Origin: Gnetum montanum
Lineage: Eukaryota > Streptophyta > Gnetopsida > Gnetales > Gnetaceae
Direction: 5' to 3'
Assembly (NCBI GenBank): GCA_015680685.1
Contig: MNCI01004849.1
Coordinates: forward strand, 729,505 to 782,824
DNA length: 53,320 bases
The notes under the pieces are model-generated. The model worked only from the letters and a program-made list of their open reading frames with translations. It did not search any database and had not been told where the DNA came from. Positions 31,300 to 41,873 of the stretch are shown here, piece by piece (within the stretch, counting starts at the first letter, position 1; the number at the start of each line of letters is the position of its first letter). Made by a program: the position numbers and the translations under genes.

Positions 31300-33703
31300 T
31301 CGATGCTGTTGAATCCGTAGTTTGGGGAGAATGAGGACGTGTTCATAGAACGAAAGGTTGTTTCGGCTGTGCTTGATTATCGCCCTCTGCTCCTACCATG
31401 TTAATTGTGTACCCTATGTTATTTGCATTTAACGGGTTTTCATACATATGTAGGGCTTGGTTTTTGGGGTGAGCTGGACTACTGCTATCCAACATCAGGT
31501 CACCTTGATCGATCATGCATTGAATGTCATCTTTCAATGCCCAGCAGTAATCCATTGCATGACCGCACAATTGATGATAGTCATAGAATCGGTCTAGCCT
31601 AAAGTTCTTGGGAATGGGTGGTTCATTAGGTTGTGCCAAGGAGGGGTTCTTGAGTAACTCACAATGGTGCCTGTGACGTTTCAAGGCCTCCTCAGACACC
31701 ACCTTGTGTCGGATGTGACCAGTTCCCAATAATTGCTTCAGAAGTTCTGAAGGCTTCATAGGTAGAGTTGCGTAATTTGAGCGGTCCTTATGCTAAAATC
31801 TTGGCCTTAGCTGCGGGGGTGTTTCAGGGGTGAAAGGAGCTTCTTGATTGGTGCCACCTGAGCTAGTTGTCAGCTCAGCTGGCTCTGCAGTAGTTTTCTT
31901 GCCGTTGTTGTTCTTTTTCTTGGCCCCTTCAGCAACCACCGCAACTGTAGTCGTTGTGGCTTTGCCTTTGTCCTTTCCCTTGCTATGGGAATTTTTGTAG
32001 GCCACGTATGTTAGATATTTACTAGCCTCTACCACTTCTTGGATGCTCTTAGTCTAAGCAAAGGCTTGGTTGAGAGAACGGGGAGCAAGGTAATACATCT
32101 TAGACTTCATGAAGTCATTGACCGCTCCCTTGAAGATTGCCAATAGATGGGCCTCCGTGATGGGTTCGCGGATCTCATTTAAGGTAGCACTCCAACGCTG
32201 TATAAACTTTTGGACCGACTCAAGCAGATCTTGTTTAACTCCCATGAGCTGGTCCAGTGTGAATTCTGGCTTCAGGTTATGTTTGAAACGAGTCACAAAC
32301 TGGGTTAATAGCTCTTCCAAGGTTGAGATGGAAGCGCGTGGAACTGCTCAATACCAGTCCAAAGCTTTACCCATTAAGGACATAGCAAAGACATGGATTA
32401 TAGTATGCGGCCATTGTTGTAGCAATAAGGAATTTGACCTGAAAGGGAGGAGGTGGGTGTTGGGATCACCTTCCCCATTGTATTTTGCGAAATGGGGAAG
32501 GGGCATCCTGGGTGGCAATGACAGGACAAGGACTGCTAGGCTAGTAGGATCATCATGGTAGAAATCCATGACTTGTACTGTGTCAGAGCCAGTAGCCTTG
32601 AGACACTTGACCTCTTCTGTAAGGGTATCGATGAGCTGGAAGGCTTGGTCCAGACCCGTAGACGACGAGGTCGTTTGTGGAGCAGAAGGAGGAGCCACAC
32701 TTGGTGGCGGCACAGAGGCAACAGCTTGGCCGATGGTCGGTGCTATTGGGATAGTCCCTGCAAGCACTGTTGCTTGCGGCATCCACCATCTAGTGGTTGG
32801 TGCATATGGGGGAACCACCATCAGCTGTGCTATTGGGTACGTTGTTTGTGTAGCTGGGGGCATGAGCAGTGATCCCGTAGCTGGGTTTAGCGTTTGTGGG
32901 ACTTGACTTTGATGGTGAGGATGGTGGTACATTTGCACAGGATGCGCAACAAGAGACATGTTGGGAGCCCACCATGCTGTGGTGGCAGGCCCTGTCGTGT
33001 GAATGGGAAGCATAGTCAGTGTTGTAGGTATCATGTTCACATGCGGTGGCACAAGCGCAAGCACACGATGAGGCAAGTTAGGTAATCGTGCCTGCTGAGG
33101 AATGATCTGTGATGGACTGTCATCTGGGAAGATACTCAGAGAAAGAAAATGTAAACGTGGTGAATGTAGGACTCGATCCATGTTAGATAATGTCAAAGGT
33201 GTGGTGACCATTAACAACGGATTTACACGAGATGTTGTGGAGGGAGGGGCCATGGTGAAATTAGCATGACTGCCTCCGTCAGAGTGAGATTCTAAATCAT
33301 CTTATCCATCGTGAAGCGTTTCATCATGGAACAAGGCCTTTAGTTGTTCTGGCAATGTCTTTGCCATCAACATTTGATCTAGGATCCACCTCTGTTGATC
33401 TGTCAAGGGTATGAAAGTGCTAGGCATAGGAATGAGTTCCTTCCCTTTGCAGTACATGAACTCGTACTCTCATTTTTCCTCAAGCTCTTGTGGATACATA
33501 GGCAGGTTTGCCGCTAGCTTAGCACAGAGGAAATTGTAGCTTTCCCTGCACTGAGCCTATCCCTCAGGCTCCTTGTTTTGTAGTCTGAGGAAGCAGCGTG
33601 GTCCTACCAGACTGAGTGGTTGCTTGACCATGGGAGGCGTGACTTGCATGGTCCAAGGGTTCTCAAGGCTAGTGGTGTCAACGACAGTAGTTGATGTAGT
33701 CAT
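31300..33703 (-). pseudogene. gag: gag of Element 3 (few stops)
   Basis: ATG at 33703 starts MTTSTTVVDTTSLENPWTMQ. A Pro/Thr/His-rich N-terminal region follows (33253 down to about 32700), then a short coiled-coil-like segment (LIDTLTEEVKCLKA) and the gag core (MPLPHFAKYNGEGDPNTHL, IIHVFAMSLMGKALDWY, LEELLTQFVTRFK, QKFIQRWSATLNE, VNDFMKSKMYYL). A basic Lys-rich stretch and the zinc-knuckle-like FYDYHQLCGHAMDYC follow near 31560. About seven stops interrupt an otherwise continuous frame, most of them where Gln, Arg or Trp codons are expected. Gag assembles the particle and binds RNA. Its condition is better than Element 2's gag. Confidence 0.92.
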
Positions 33704-33933
33704 TTTTTACACGATTCTGAGATAATGACGATAAAAGTAGAGATTGGAAGAAAAAAGAAAAACTAAGATAATAATCGGGGCTTTTTATCTTGTAGGACTC
33801 CAAAGGAATCGTCGAAGAGACCAATCTGCACCACACAATTTCGTAAACAACCTCGGAGGTATTACATTAACCTTCACTGCCAATGGGTATAGAAAACTTA
33901 CAAGACTATCGTAAAATACAGATTGGATATGAA
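33704..33933 (-). other. Leader between primer binding site and gag, Element 3
   Basis: About 230 bases of untranslated leader. I see no repeats here, unlike Element 2's 760-base leader. Confidence 0.6.
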
Positions 33934-33952
33934 GGCCCTCCTTCTAGCACCA
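33934..33952 (-). other. Primer binding site of Element 3
   Basis: On the minus strand TGGTGCTAGAAGGAGGGCC, six bases after the 5' LTR end. It differs from Element 2's site by one C-to-T at a CpG. Confidence 0.9.
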
Positions 33953-33958
33953 GAAAAC

Positions 33959-35362
33959 TGTAACGAAGGAAAACGTTGGTCGCTGGAAATACAGAATGAA
34001 AGTCTGTGTACACAGTTCTAACCCCGGATCCGTGCGAGGACTGTGCTGGAGAGAAAAAATGAATCTGAGGTGCCTTGAACAGTCTTGTCGATCAGACAGG
34101 GACTTATTTAATCAATAAAATTTTGGTAATAATTTCATGGTAAAATGAAGATTCTTTATAAGGTGATGCAATATTGTTAACCCCGAAAGAAATTGAAAAC
34201 AATGCAAACGATTTAGATGAGATTGCCAAATCCATACAACTAGGATGCAAGGGATCAGATTTTGTAGGGAATCTGATCACAAGATCTGGGATTTAATTTA
34301 CGAAAAGAAATATGTTTGATACAATAATTTTAGATGCGCTTCAGTTTGGATGAAGCACATGCCAGTAACAAGAAAGTTATCTAAAGATGAAACAAGTGAG
34401 GATCAATCTACCTTGATCTAGCCAATCTGGGCGCAAGGAAGTCAGACTTGGGGGAGAATATTTAATAGCTGATTGTTTCTGATCAAGAATTCTTGCCAAT
34501 CACCTCCGATGTTCTCATGATCGCTAATTCTCTTTTGCTCTTTTGCCAACATTGAAGAAAAAAATTTGTCAACCCTTTTGATCTTCGTCAACTGGAGCAT
34601 TTATAAGGTTAGGATTAGGAGAAAAATGCAGTTTAAGTGACACGTGTCTTGAACTCATAAAATTCCATTGACTCAATGTGTTTTCATTGAAGCTTGTGAC
34701 GCTATGCTACGTAGTGCGTCGTAAAATACCCTCATGTGGGCTTTGGCAACAGACTATCCTTTTATCATGTTGTAATATGCTAGAGAGCGTATTGTGGCGT
34801 ATGAACTACTGATGTCTGAATTATGCTTGTCGTTACTTGAATTACGCTGCATTACACTAAATTACACATCATAGCGTAATTTAGCATAAAATAATGAAAT
34901 CGCAAGAATTGAAGTATTGTCACCACACTTCCTTTGTTTCAATCTCTTTCAGGGTTTTTACTACACTACACTGCATAAAGCAGCGTAATGGACCCCTTAA
35001 CCAGGAAAGAAAACCTGTTGAAATACATGTCATCCTGCAGATCGTTTCTTAGGCCTTGAGATTTTTACTGGGTTGTCAAAGTCTTGCATGTTTGCCATCC
35101 TTGATGCTGTGATGGACTATCTTTGATATTACGCTGCACAACACGGTGTTACACTATGTTGCGTAATGCAGCGTAATATGTTAAATTTTGAGATTTTGAA
35201 AGATGGAAAATTCACAAAGTGGAACTCTTGCCACTGTGCATCTATTATTTCGTTCTATCTTCTGAATTTCATCTGTACTGTGTTGCGGCTTGTCATGACT
35301 TCCTGCTTGGGTCGCTAGATTTTGCCGATCCATCGAGGCTTTGAAAATTTTATGGTGTTTTA
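33959..35362 (-). repeat. 5' LTR of Element 3 (1404 bp)
   Basis: Same ends and length as the LTR at 12436-13839. The outer terminal bases have changed (CTAAAACACC where the 3' LTR has TTGAAACACC). A TATA box, CTTATAAATG, lies on the minus strand at 34599-34608. ATTACGCT-type words fill the upstream part (about 34840-35170). Confidence 0.92.
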
Positions 35363-35367
35363 GGGCC
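35363..35367. repeat. Right target-site copy of Element 3 (GGGCC)
   Basis: Matches TGGCC at 12431-12435 at four of five bases. Confidence 0.75.
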
Positions 35368-36225
35368 TATCCCCAGCAACTCATGCTATAGGAACTCACG
35401 TTATGCCTATCTCCCAGGCACTCACACTGGAGCTTCCCAGTAACTCATGCTGCAATAGCTCACGCTAGGGTCTGATCCCAGCAACTCACATTGCCGGAAC
35501 TCACGCTGTGCCTATCTCCCAGGCACTTAAGCTATAGTTTCTTAGCAACTCACACTGTAGGAACTCACACTGTGCTTGTCTCCTAGGCACTCATGCTAGA
35601 GTTTCCCAGCAACTCACACTTTCAGAGCTCACGTTGTAGGAGCTCATGCTGGGGCATGTTCCTAGCAACTCATGTTGCCTATCTCCCATAAAACTCACGC
35701 TAGGTTTCCTACATTCTAACTCACAATGGAAACCCTGTAGCTCACACTGCTTGGGGAATCCTATGCTCACATTACCCAAGAACCTGGCAGTCATGCTACA
35801 TAAGAAAAATTGATGCTACCTAGGAAGCCCTGGCACTCACCCTGGAAAATAACCTTGCCACGCAGCTCACGCTACCAGAAAAACACAAGCCTCCTACCTA
35901 CAACACAACTCATGCTAGCCTTCCTGGCCCACACTCACATTGCCTTTCTTAGGCTACATTCATGCCAGCAATCATGCTACCCTAGAAAGATCAGGCTACA
36001 GCTGGCCCTGGGTGCCATGCAAAAACTCGCCCTACACTTCCTTGGGCACTCACGCCCTGTGCAATCCCTAGGCACTCATGCCCTACATCACTCATGTCCC
36101 AATCATGCCCTGAACTGTCCACACCCTGAAATACTCACGCTGATGCCCCAAAAATAAAGATAAATTTCTGCCTTAGCTAACACTGTGAACAAAAAATAAG
36201 AGAAAACAAGAGGGAATAGATCTAC
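35368..36225 (-). repeat. CTCACGCT array in Element 2 spacer
   Basis: Dozens of copies of CTCACGCT / CTCATGCT / CTCACACT spaced about 20-30 bp, often as CCCAGCAACTCACGCTG or AGGCACTCACGCT. It continues the short stretch left of Element 3 (about 12395-12430). With respect to the antisense gene it lies downstream of the putative first exon (36359-36226), so probably in its first intron. Degeneration is mostly C-to-T or G-to-A inside the CpG of the word. Confidence 0.9.
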
Positions 36226-36359
36226 CTGTGCAAAGCTCCATCCCATTCTGGAATCCTGGCTTGGGGGAGACTTTGGAGTAGCTCTTCACTCTCCTCCACA
36301 AACACCAAATTTGCTTGCCTCTTCCCTTTTCCTTGGCTTTATTTCCCTTTACCCTTCAT
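36226..36359 (-). pseudogene. Probable first exon of Element 2 antisense gene
   Basis: On the minus strand ATG at 36359 opens MKGKGK, one stop, then SQGKGKRQANLVFVEESEELLQS and PEWDGALHR to a donor, CAG^GTAGAT, at 36225. It resembles the Element 3 first exon in the basic start and the VxESxExLQxx stretch. Element 3 inserted between this exon and the remaining exons, so the gene is physically split by 22.9 kb. CTCATGCT words also lie just upstream (36360-36450). Confidence 0.45.
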
Positions 36360-37052
36360 GGCTACCTTGTAGCTCATGCTGACGTTGATGCTCATGCTCA
36401 TGCTGCACTCCCTAGCTCACGCTGCACTCCAAACTTCCAAGAACTCATGCTACCATAAATGATGTTGTTGTACTTCAAAACCCCTTTTTCTAACCCCTAA
36501 TATTCATTCTCAATTTAATGTAATTTATTTTTTCTTATTTTATTTTCTCTTTTTTATTTAAATTTAACATGTTTCATGTTTAAATTTTGTTTGCATGTTA
36601 TTATTTATGTCATCTTTATTTCATGCTTTTCCTAGTATTCCTCATTATTCCAGCCTCAGGAGATGAGGCCAAATTATTAGAAATAAAATTTTTTTATAAA
36701 GGAGGGGAGAAAGGTTAAAGTCAAAAAAATATATGTATATACGAATATATATAAGATACATAATGATGCACACAAAATCCATAAGACTCTAAAATCCTTT
36801 AAAGTTATGGTTTGCACAAAATTAATAATGAATATGAAAAATTGACATGAATATTATTGGCCCGGTATGGCCTAAAAATGCCATAACTACTGCTACATTT
36901 CACAATTTTATCAGTACATAATTTAATTATTCTATGCTCGTTTATATTTAGTAAATCCTTCATCAAGGGAATGTCACTCACTTCGCTTCCAGTTTAAATT
37001 GGCAAGAGCGAGCATATGGCCACCAAGAATATCCTTTCAACATTGTCTCTCA
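36360..37052. other. Spacer before RT of Element 2
   Basis: AT-rich non-coding sequence. It includes CTCATGCT words to about 36450 and one degenerate module motif (GGCCCGGTATGGCCTAAAAA, about 36860). No gene is recognised. Confidence 0.6.
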
Positions 37053-38250
37053 CCATATGGGGAAATTAAAAGAGCAATCAATTTCAAATCCTTGAATTTA
37101 GATCCATGCACTTATACCAATTTCATAGCCTCCACTCAGGAAATGTTAGATTGGCCTAAAATGTGGCTAAAACTTTAGATCTAGAGGCTGATAATATCAC
37201 CAAAGATCCCCTTATTGAAATCCCCATTGCTACATTCAATGGTGAAAATAGAACATTGAAATTAAGCACCCTACTAAACTCACAACTTGTCAGTGACATC
37301 ACTCAAGTACTGAAAGACAATATAAAAACATTCACATGGTCATATACCGACATGCCAAGATTAGACCCCCAAATCATCCAACACAACATCATTCTTGATG
37401 AAAAGATCAAACCAATGAAGCAAAAGGCACAAAAATTTAGACCTGAGGTGGCATTGGTAGTCCATGCTAAAATCACAAAGCTCTACCAAGCCAGTTTCAT
37501 CCATGCTATTGACTATTCTGACTGGGTATCAAACATTGTTGTAGTCCCTAAGACGAATGGTATTATATGCATATGCATTGAATTCCGTGATCTCAACACA
37601 ACCACTATAAAGGATGACTTCCCTCTACCTAGCATCAATCAACTTATTGACACAACTGCTGGGCATGCACTGTTATCCTTTATGGATGGATTTTCAGGTT
37701 ACAATCAAATAAGGATCAACCCGGAACATCAACTCAGAGCAACCTTTATGACACCATAGGACACATTCTCTTATACGATGATGTCGTTTGGTCTTAAAAA
37801 TGCAGGTGCTACATATCAACAAGCAATGACATATATATTTAGTGATTACATGCTCAATTTTCTCAATGATTACATTGACGATATCACAGTTAAATCTAAA
37901 ACAACCGAACAACATGCTAAATATCTGGACCTAGTGCTTAAACGTTGTCTTAAATATGACCTTAGACTCAATCCAAGGAAGTGTTTCTTTGGTGTCGAAA
38001 TGGGAAAAATTCTTGGCTTCATAGTCTTTGAAATACGGATACAGGTAGACCCTGATAAGGTTAAGGTAATACCTAATATGCAACCATCAAGAAACCTTAC
38101 CGAACTACATGGTCTCCAAGGTAGACTACAATTCATTAGACACTTTATCGAAAGGCTGATGGATAAGTTGAGATCCATGCAACACCTATTACGAAAGAAT
38201 GTCATTTCCAATGGACTCAACAATGTCAAGAAGTGTTTGAAAACATAAAG
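37053..38250 (+). pseudogene. Reverse transcriptase of Element 2
   Basis: The frame aligns with Element 3 from PYGEI near 37053. It continues through AKTLDLEADNITKDP, FTWSYTDMPRLDPQIIQHNI, SNIVVVPKTNGIICICIEFRDL, LLSFMDGFSGYNQIRINPEHQ and MMSFGLKNAGATYQQAM to the catalytic DYIDD at about 37868-37884, then LVLKRCLKYDLRLNPRKCFFG and LQGRLQFIRHFI. Long open stretches remain (198 and 156 codons) with a stop between them (TAG at 37757). The sense splice acceptor seen in Elements 3 and 5 is lost here: CTCTCACCATATGG replaces ACAG^GxCCAxxxGG. Confidence 0.93.
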
Positions 38251-38960
38251 CAAGAGCTAGCTTAACTGCCGATAGTTTATCCCCCATAGAGTAATAAATC
38301 CTTCTACATCCACCTTGCAACTTCTAATTCTTCCATTGCATCGATGCTTTGTCAAAAACGTAAAGATGGAGTCACGATCCCTGTATATTACCTAAGCCAT
38401 GCTTTAATTACCTATGAACAACGATACAACAATGTGGAGAAATCATGCCTTGCCCTTGTCTTCTCCTTGAAGAAGTGGCAGCATTATCTCTTCTGTAATC
38501 AAGTCTACATCATTTGTAAAAATAATGTACTCTCTTCCATCACTAACAACATCTATGAGTCGAGTAGGATAGGTAGGTGGAAAGCAATGATCGCTGAGTT
38601 TGACTTACACTATGTTGCTCAATCCTCCACAAAAGATCAAGCAATAGTCACACAGTTAACTGTCTCGCCAATGCATGATCAAGCAATGATTAACCCTGAA
38701 TTCCCCGATGAGAATGTTAATAGTATAGATGCCATGTCCAATAACGTACCCCTCCAAAGAAATCCAACCCTTCACCTACCAATTAAACTTTCCATACACC
38801 AATAATGTGGTAGAATATGAAGGTCTTCTTAGAGGTCTTCAAGTAGCACTGACTTCAGGAATCACACAGTTAGTCATTAATCAAGTCACAGAAGTTTACG
38901 CATGTAAGGCTCTTCATTTGCAACCATATTGTGATTTGACTAAATATCTGCTAAGGTGAG
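38251..38960 (+). pseudogene. RNase H region of Element 2
   Basis: MLCQKRKDGVTIPVYYLSHA, RYNNVEKSCLALVFSLKKW, HYLFCNQVYIICKNNVL and AEFDLHYVAQSSTKDQA belong to the first RNase H/connection region. A damaged second RNase H follows: the FDGA motif is gone through a deletion near 38735, while TNNVVEYEGLLRGLQVA remains and the GDS motif is missing. A frameshift separates the two parts. The order matches Element 3. Confidence 0.85.
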
Positions 38961-40368
38961 TATTAGAACTGGATATACAACATGTCCCCAGAAGCGAAAA
39001 CACCATTGCTAATGCACTTGCTACACTAGCCCTAAACATGACACCCGAAATGTTTCATGCATTGCCCAGCTCCATAACAAATTGTGTCGAACCTATAACC
39101 GATGCTCTCGATGAAATGCCTATAGCATTCGTTAGCACAACACACGCAATAGAATGGTATGATGACATAAAAAAGTACCTTCTATGAGGCAAACCTCCAT
39201 AACATTTAACAAACACTCAAAAGGACGTAGTGCGAAAATGCTCTCGGTAGTATGTATTAATAGGAGACACCTTGTGTCACAAATCCTATGAAGGCATCCT
39301 GTTGATGTGTGTTAGTAGCATCGATGGTCAAAAAATTGTAGAACAATTCCATGAAGGACTTTGTGGAGGGCACATAGCACTTAAAGCAATGGCAACGAAA
39401 ATTAGGCGCTTGGGCTACTACTAGCCGCACATGGAGTATGATTACTTCTCCAAGGTCAGAACATGTGACATTTGCCAAAGGCACAATAACCTAATACATG
39501 TGCCACCTAATGAATTGCACACAACACTTATCACATGGCCATTCCAAATATCGGGATTAGACTTAATTGAACCAATAACACCATCATCCTCCACAGGACA
39601 TAGCTTCATTATCACTGCAATTGAATACCTCACAAAATGGGTAGAATCTATTCCCCTTAGGAAGACCACTTCTAAACATGTTTGCACTTTCATAATAGAA
39701 AATATGGTGATCCTTTTTGGTATTCCGATGACCATCGTTACTAACAATGGGCCATAGTTCAGCAATGAAAGCCTAGGTATTAAACATGCATTCTCGTCAC
39801 TTTACTACCCACAAAGAAATGGTCAAGGAAAGGCTACAAACAAAACTATCATCACAGTGCTCAAAAAGATGCTAAATCAGAGCAAGAGGAAATGGCATGA
39901 ACAATTAGTCTATGCATTATGGGCATATAGAACAACACATCGAACATCTATAGGTAAAACTCCATATAGTCTTGTATACGGATCTGAAGCTGTTTTACCT
40001 TTGGATTTATAGGTTCACTCATTGTAGATAGCTCTCTCAGGCCTTCTTGATGAAAGCCAAAGTAATGAACTGTGCATTGCTTACCTTGACTTGGTGGAGG
40101 AGGAGCATGTGTGAATGCTTGATTAGATCGAGTGGTATCAGAAACAACAATGGCAACGACATAAACATGATCTGCATAAACGCCCAATTAAGGAAGGAGA
40201 CCTAGTCCTTAAGGCCATCTGTGAACATCTAGATAAATTCTTAGCTAACTAGGAAGGGCCTTAGTTACCAAGATGTACAATAATAAAACATTCAAACTTT
40301 CTGACATGGATGGAAATGAGTTCTCTAATCCTACAAATCATATGTACCTAAAATGGTACTATGTCTAA
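38961..40368 (+). pseudogene. Integrase of Element 2
   Basis: Motifs in order: LDIQHVPRSENTIANALATLAL, WYDDIKKYLL, FHEGLCGGHIALKA, RTCDICQRHNNLIHVPPNEL (zinc-binding part), SGLDLIEP (first Asp), FIITAIEYLTKWVESIPLRKTTS, TIVTNNGP (second Asp changed to Asn), RNGQGKATNK (Glu changed to Lys or Gly), ALWAYRTTHRT, YSLVYGSEAVLPL, and the C-terminal tail ending near 40368. Two of three catalytic acidic residues are replaced and several stops occur, so it is inactive. The tail aligns with Element 1's 1-291. Confidence 0.92.
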
Positions 40369-41856
40369 TGAACTTGAGGTACGTAGTGGTCTTGGCATCA
40401 TGACCTAAAATTGATACCATAGAATGGTCCTAGGGCTATGACTTAAAACTAGCACCACAGAGTGTCCTGAAGTCATGACAATAAACCAACACCATAGAGC
40501 TCTATCTAGCATGACATTAAATTGCCACATCTATCCACCATGACATAAAACTAGCATCCAGAGTCCACTAAGACTATAAACTAGTTTTCCTCTTCATAGT
40601 CTGCTACGAATTTAAACTAGCAATGCACCATCCTCTACGATGCTAAACTGGCATCATCCTAAGGGTTATGATATGAAACTAACCCCTAATAGTCCGCTAA
40701 GACTATAAACTGGCGACATCATCAACGACCAGGAAATACTTGAAAAGATTTGTTGCTACAATTAGCTATACCTGTTCCATAAAAACTTGCTACATAATTT
40801 GTCTCATGGATCCAAATCAAGTTGATGTTGATGTCTACCTTGAAAATTTCACATGGTGGCTCCATCTCCTTAGTTGTTTTCAAGTTTAAAGTGCTTAGTT
40901 AATCGATTCATTTGTGGTTTTCTTGTCTTCTTGGAGTTGTATTTTTAAGATCACATGCCTGAGGCATTTGTGCACATATGCACTTCATCATGATGACAAG
41001 GTATCACATTCTTCCTAATGCCCACAATTGGGTTAATCAATCGGTTCATAAGTACATTCCCTATTCCCCATCATGTTCCCCTTATCCTATTCAATTACAC
41101 CCCCTTGATACATTCTACTCATCCCAAAAACTCTTGATACACTATTGCATACTATGATTCTCTAAGTAGTTACAATGCAAAACACAGCACATGGTACATG
41201 ATAAAAATGCAAACGCATGAGCACGAGTAAAGCACTGAAAGTAAGCTCTTCCAAAAAATAAAAATAAAAAAAAAAGAAAAGAAAAAACAAACAAGAAAAA
41301 AAGAAAAAGAACAAAAATATCAAAGATCAAAGTGCACGAAAAAGGTCTTCATGACCCGATTAACATTATAGACCATAGACTATTGGCTATTCTCATACAA
41401 ACCCCAGGTGAGAAGGTGACTGTCATGAAAAAATAGTTACACTCGTGTCTCAAAAAGATCATGTTTCATATCATTGCGTGGCTTTGGCTATTTACATTGG
41501 GCTCCTATAAACACTCTACAAGAGTCCCATTTCTCCAAAGAATGCACTTCCTATATCTTGGTTCCAAGTCTGCTGAACACTAGCTATTGACAAGGACCAA
41601 AAATATGGCTCATTCACGTGAGAGAATTTCTCTCCCATAATTTTAACAGTAATTCTAACCCTTGATCAACTCCTGATTCTGCCCTGGTTACAACCAATCC
41701 CCTTGCATCTTGAACTGAATTTCCCCAATCCCATGTACTTCTGAAAATGATGTGATGACGTCCAGTCAAAGGTTGACAGATAATGCTTCATACTTGGTTG
41801 GTCACGGTGTTTTGCACTTCTTTGTTGATGCCTCTCAAGTGGATTCCTCCATATGT
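40369..41856 (+). other. 3' UTR of Element 2
   Basis: The first 350 bases hold single degenerate copies of the motif amplified in Element 1 (GGCATCATGACCTAAAATTG, AGTCCGCTAAGACTATAAAC and others, to about 40715). The rest is non-coding, with an A-rich stretch at 41250-41315. Short ORFs, including an Phe/Leu-rich minus-strand frame opposite the A-rich tract, are not genes. Confidence 0.65.
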
Positions 41857-41873
41857 CAATATAGAGGGGCTAA
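41857..41873 (+). promoter_or_regulatory. Polypurine tract of Element 2
   Basis: CAATATAGAGGGGCTAA directly before TGAAACACCA. It corresponds to CAACAAAGAGGGGCCAA in Element 1 with a few changes. Confidence 0.85.

Larger units (their letters stand above)
12436..35362 (-). mobile_element. Element 3: complete 22.9-kb Tat-like retrotransposon
   Basis: Both LTRs are present (12436-13839 and 33959-35362, each 1404 bp). Reading on the minus strand: 5' LTR, primer binding site, gag, protease, an 11-kb spacer holding an antisense gene amplified in four tandem units, RT, two RNase H domains, integrase, 3' UTR, polypurine tract, 3' LTR. It lies in Element 2's spacer in opposite orientation with a 4/5 target duplication. 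LTRs differ at about 45 of 320 bases in one stretch counted by eye (13270-13600 against 34800-35110), so the insertion is old. The size comes mostly from the tandem amplification. Confidence 0.93.

Noticed and set aside
32109-33085. Plus-strand ORFs of up to 150 codons opposite gag of Element 3
   Set aside because: They are shadows of the gag coding sequence on the minus strand, which has the recognisable domains.
36200-36360. Possible relation between Element 2's first antisense exon and the R-U5 part of Element 3's LTR (both have CTCCCCCAAG/CAGG and a GTAGAT donor-like site)
   Set aside because: The shared stretch is short and patchy; I could not extend it by eye beyond chance similarity.
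41142-41330. Phe-rich minus-strand frame resembling a membrane protein
   Set aside because: It lies opposite an A-rich low-complexity tract; hydrophobicity follows from T-rich codons.
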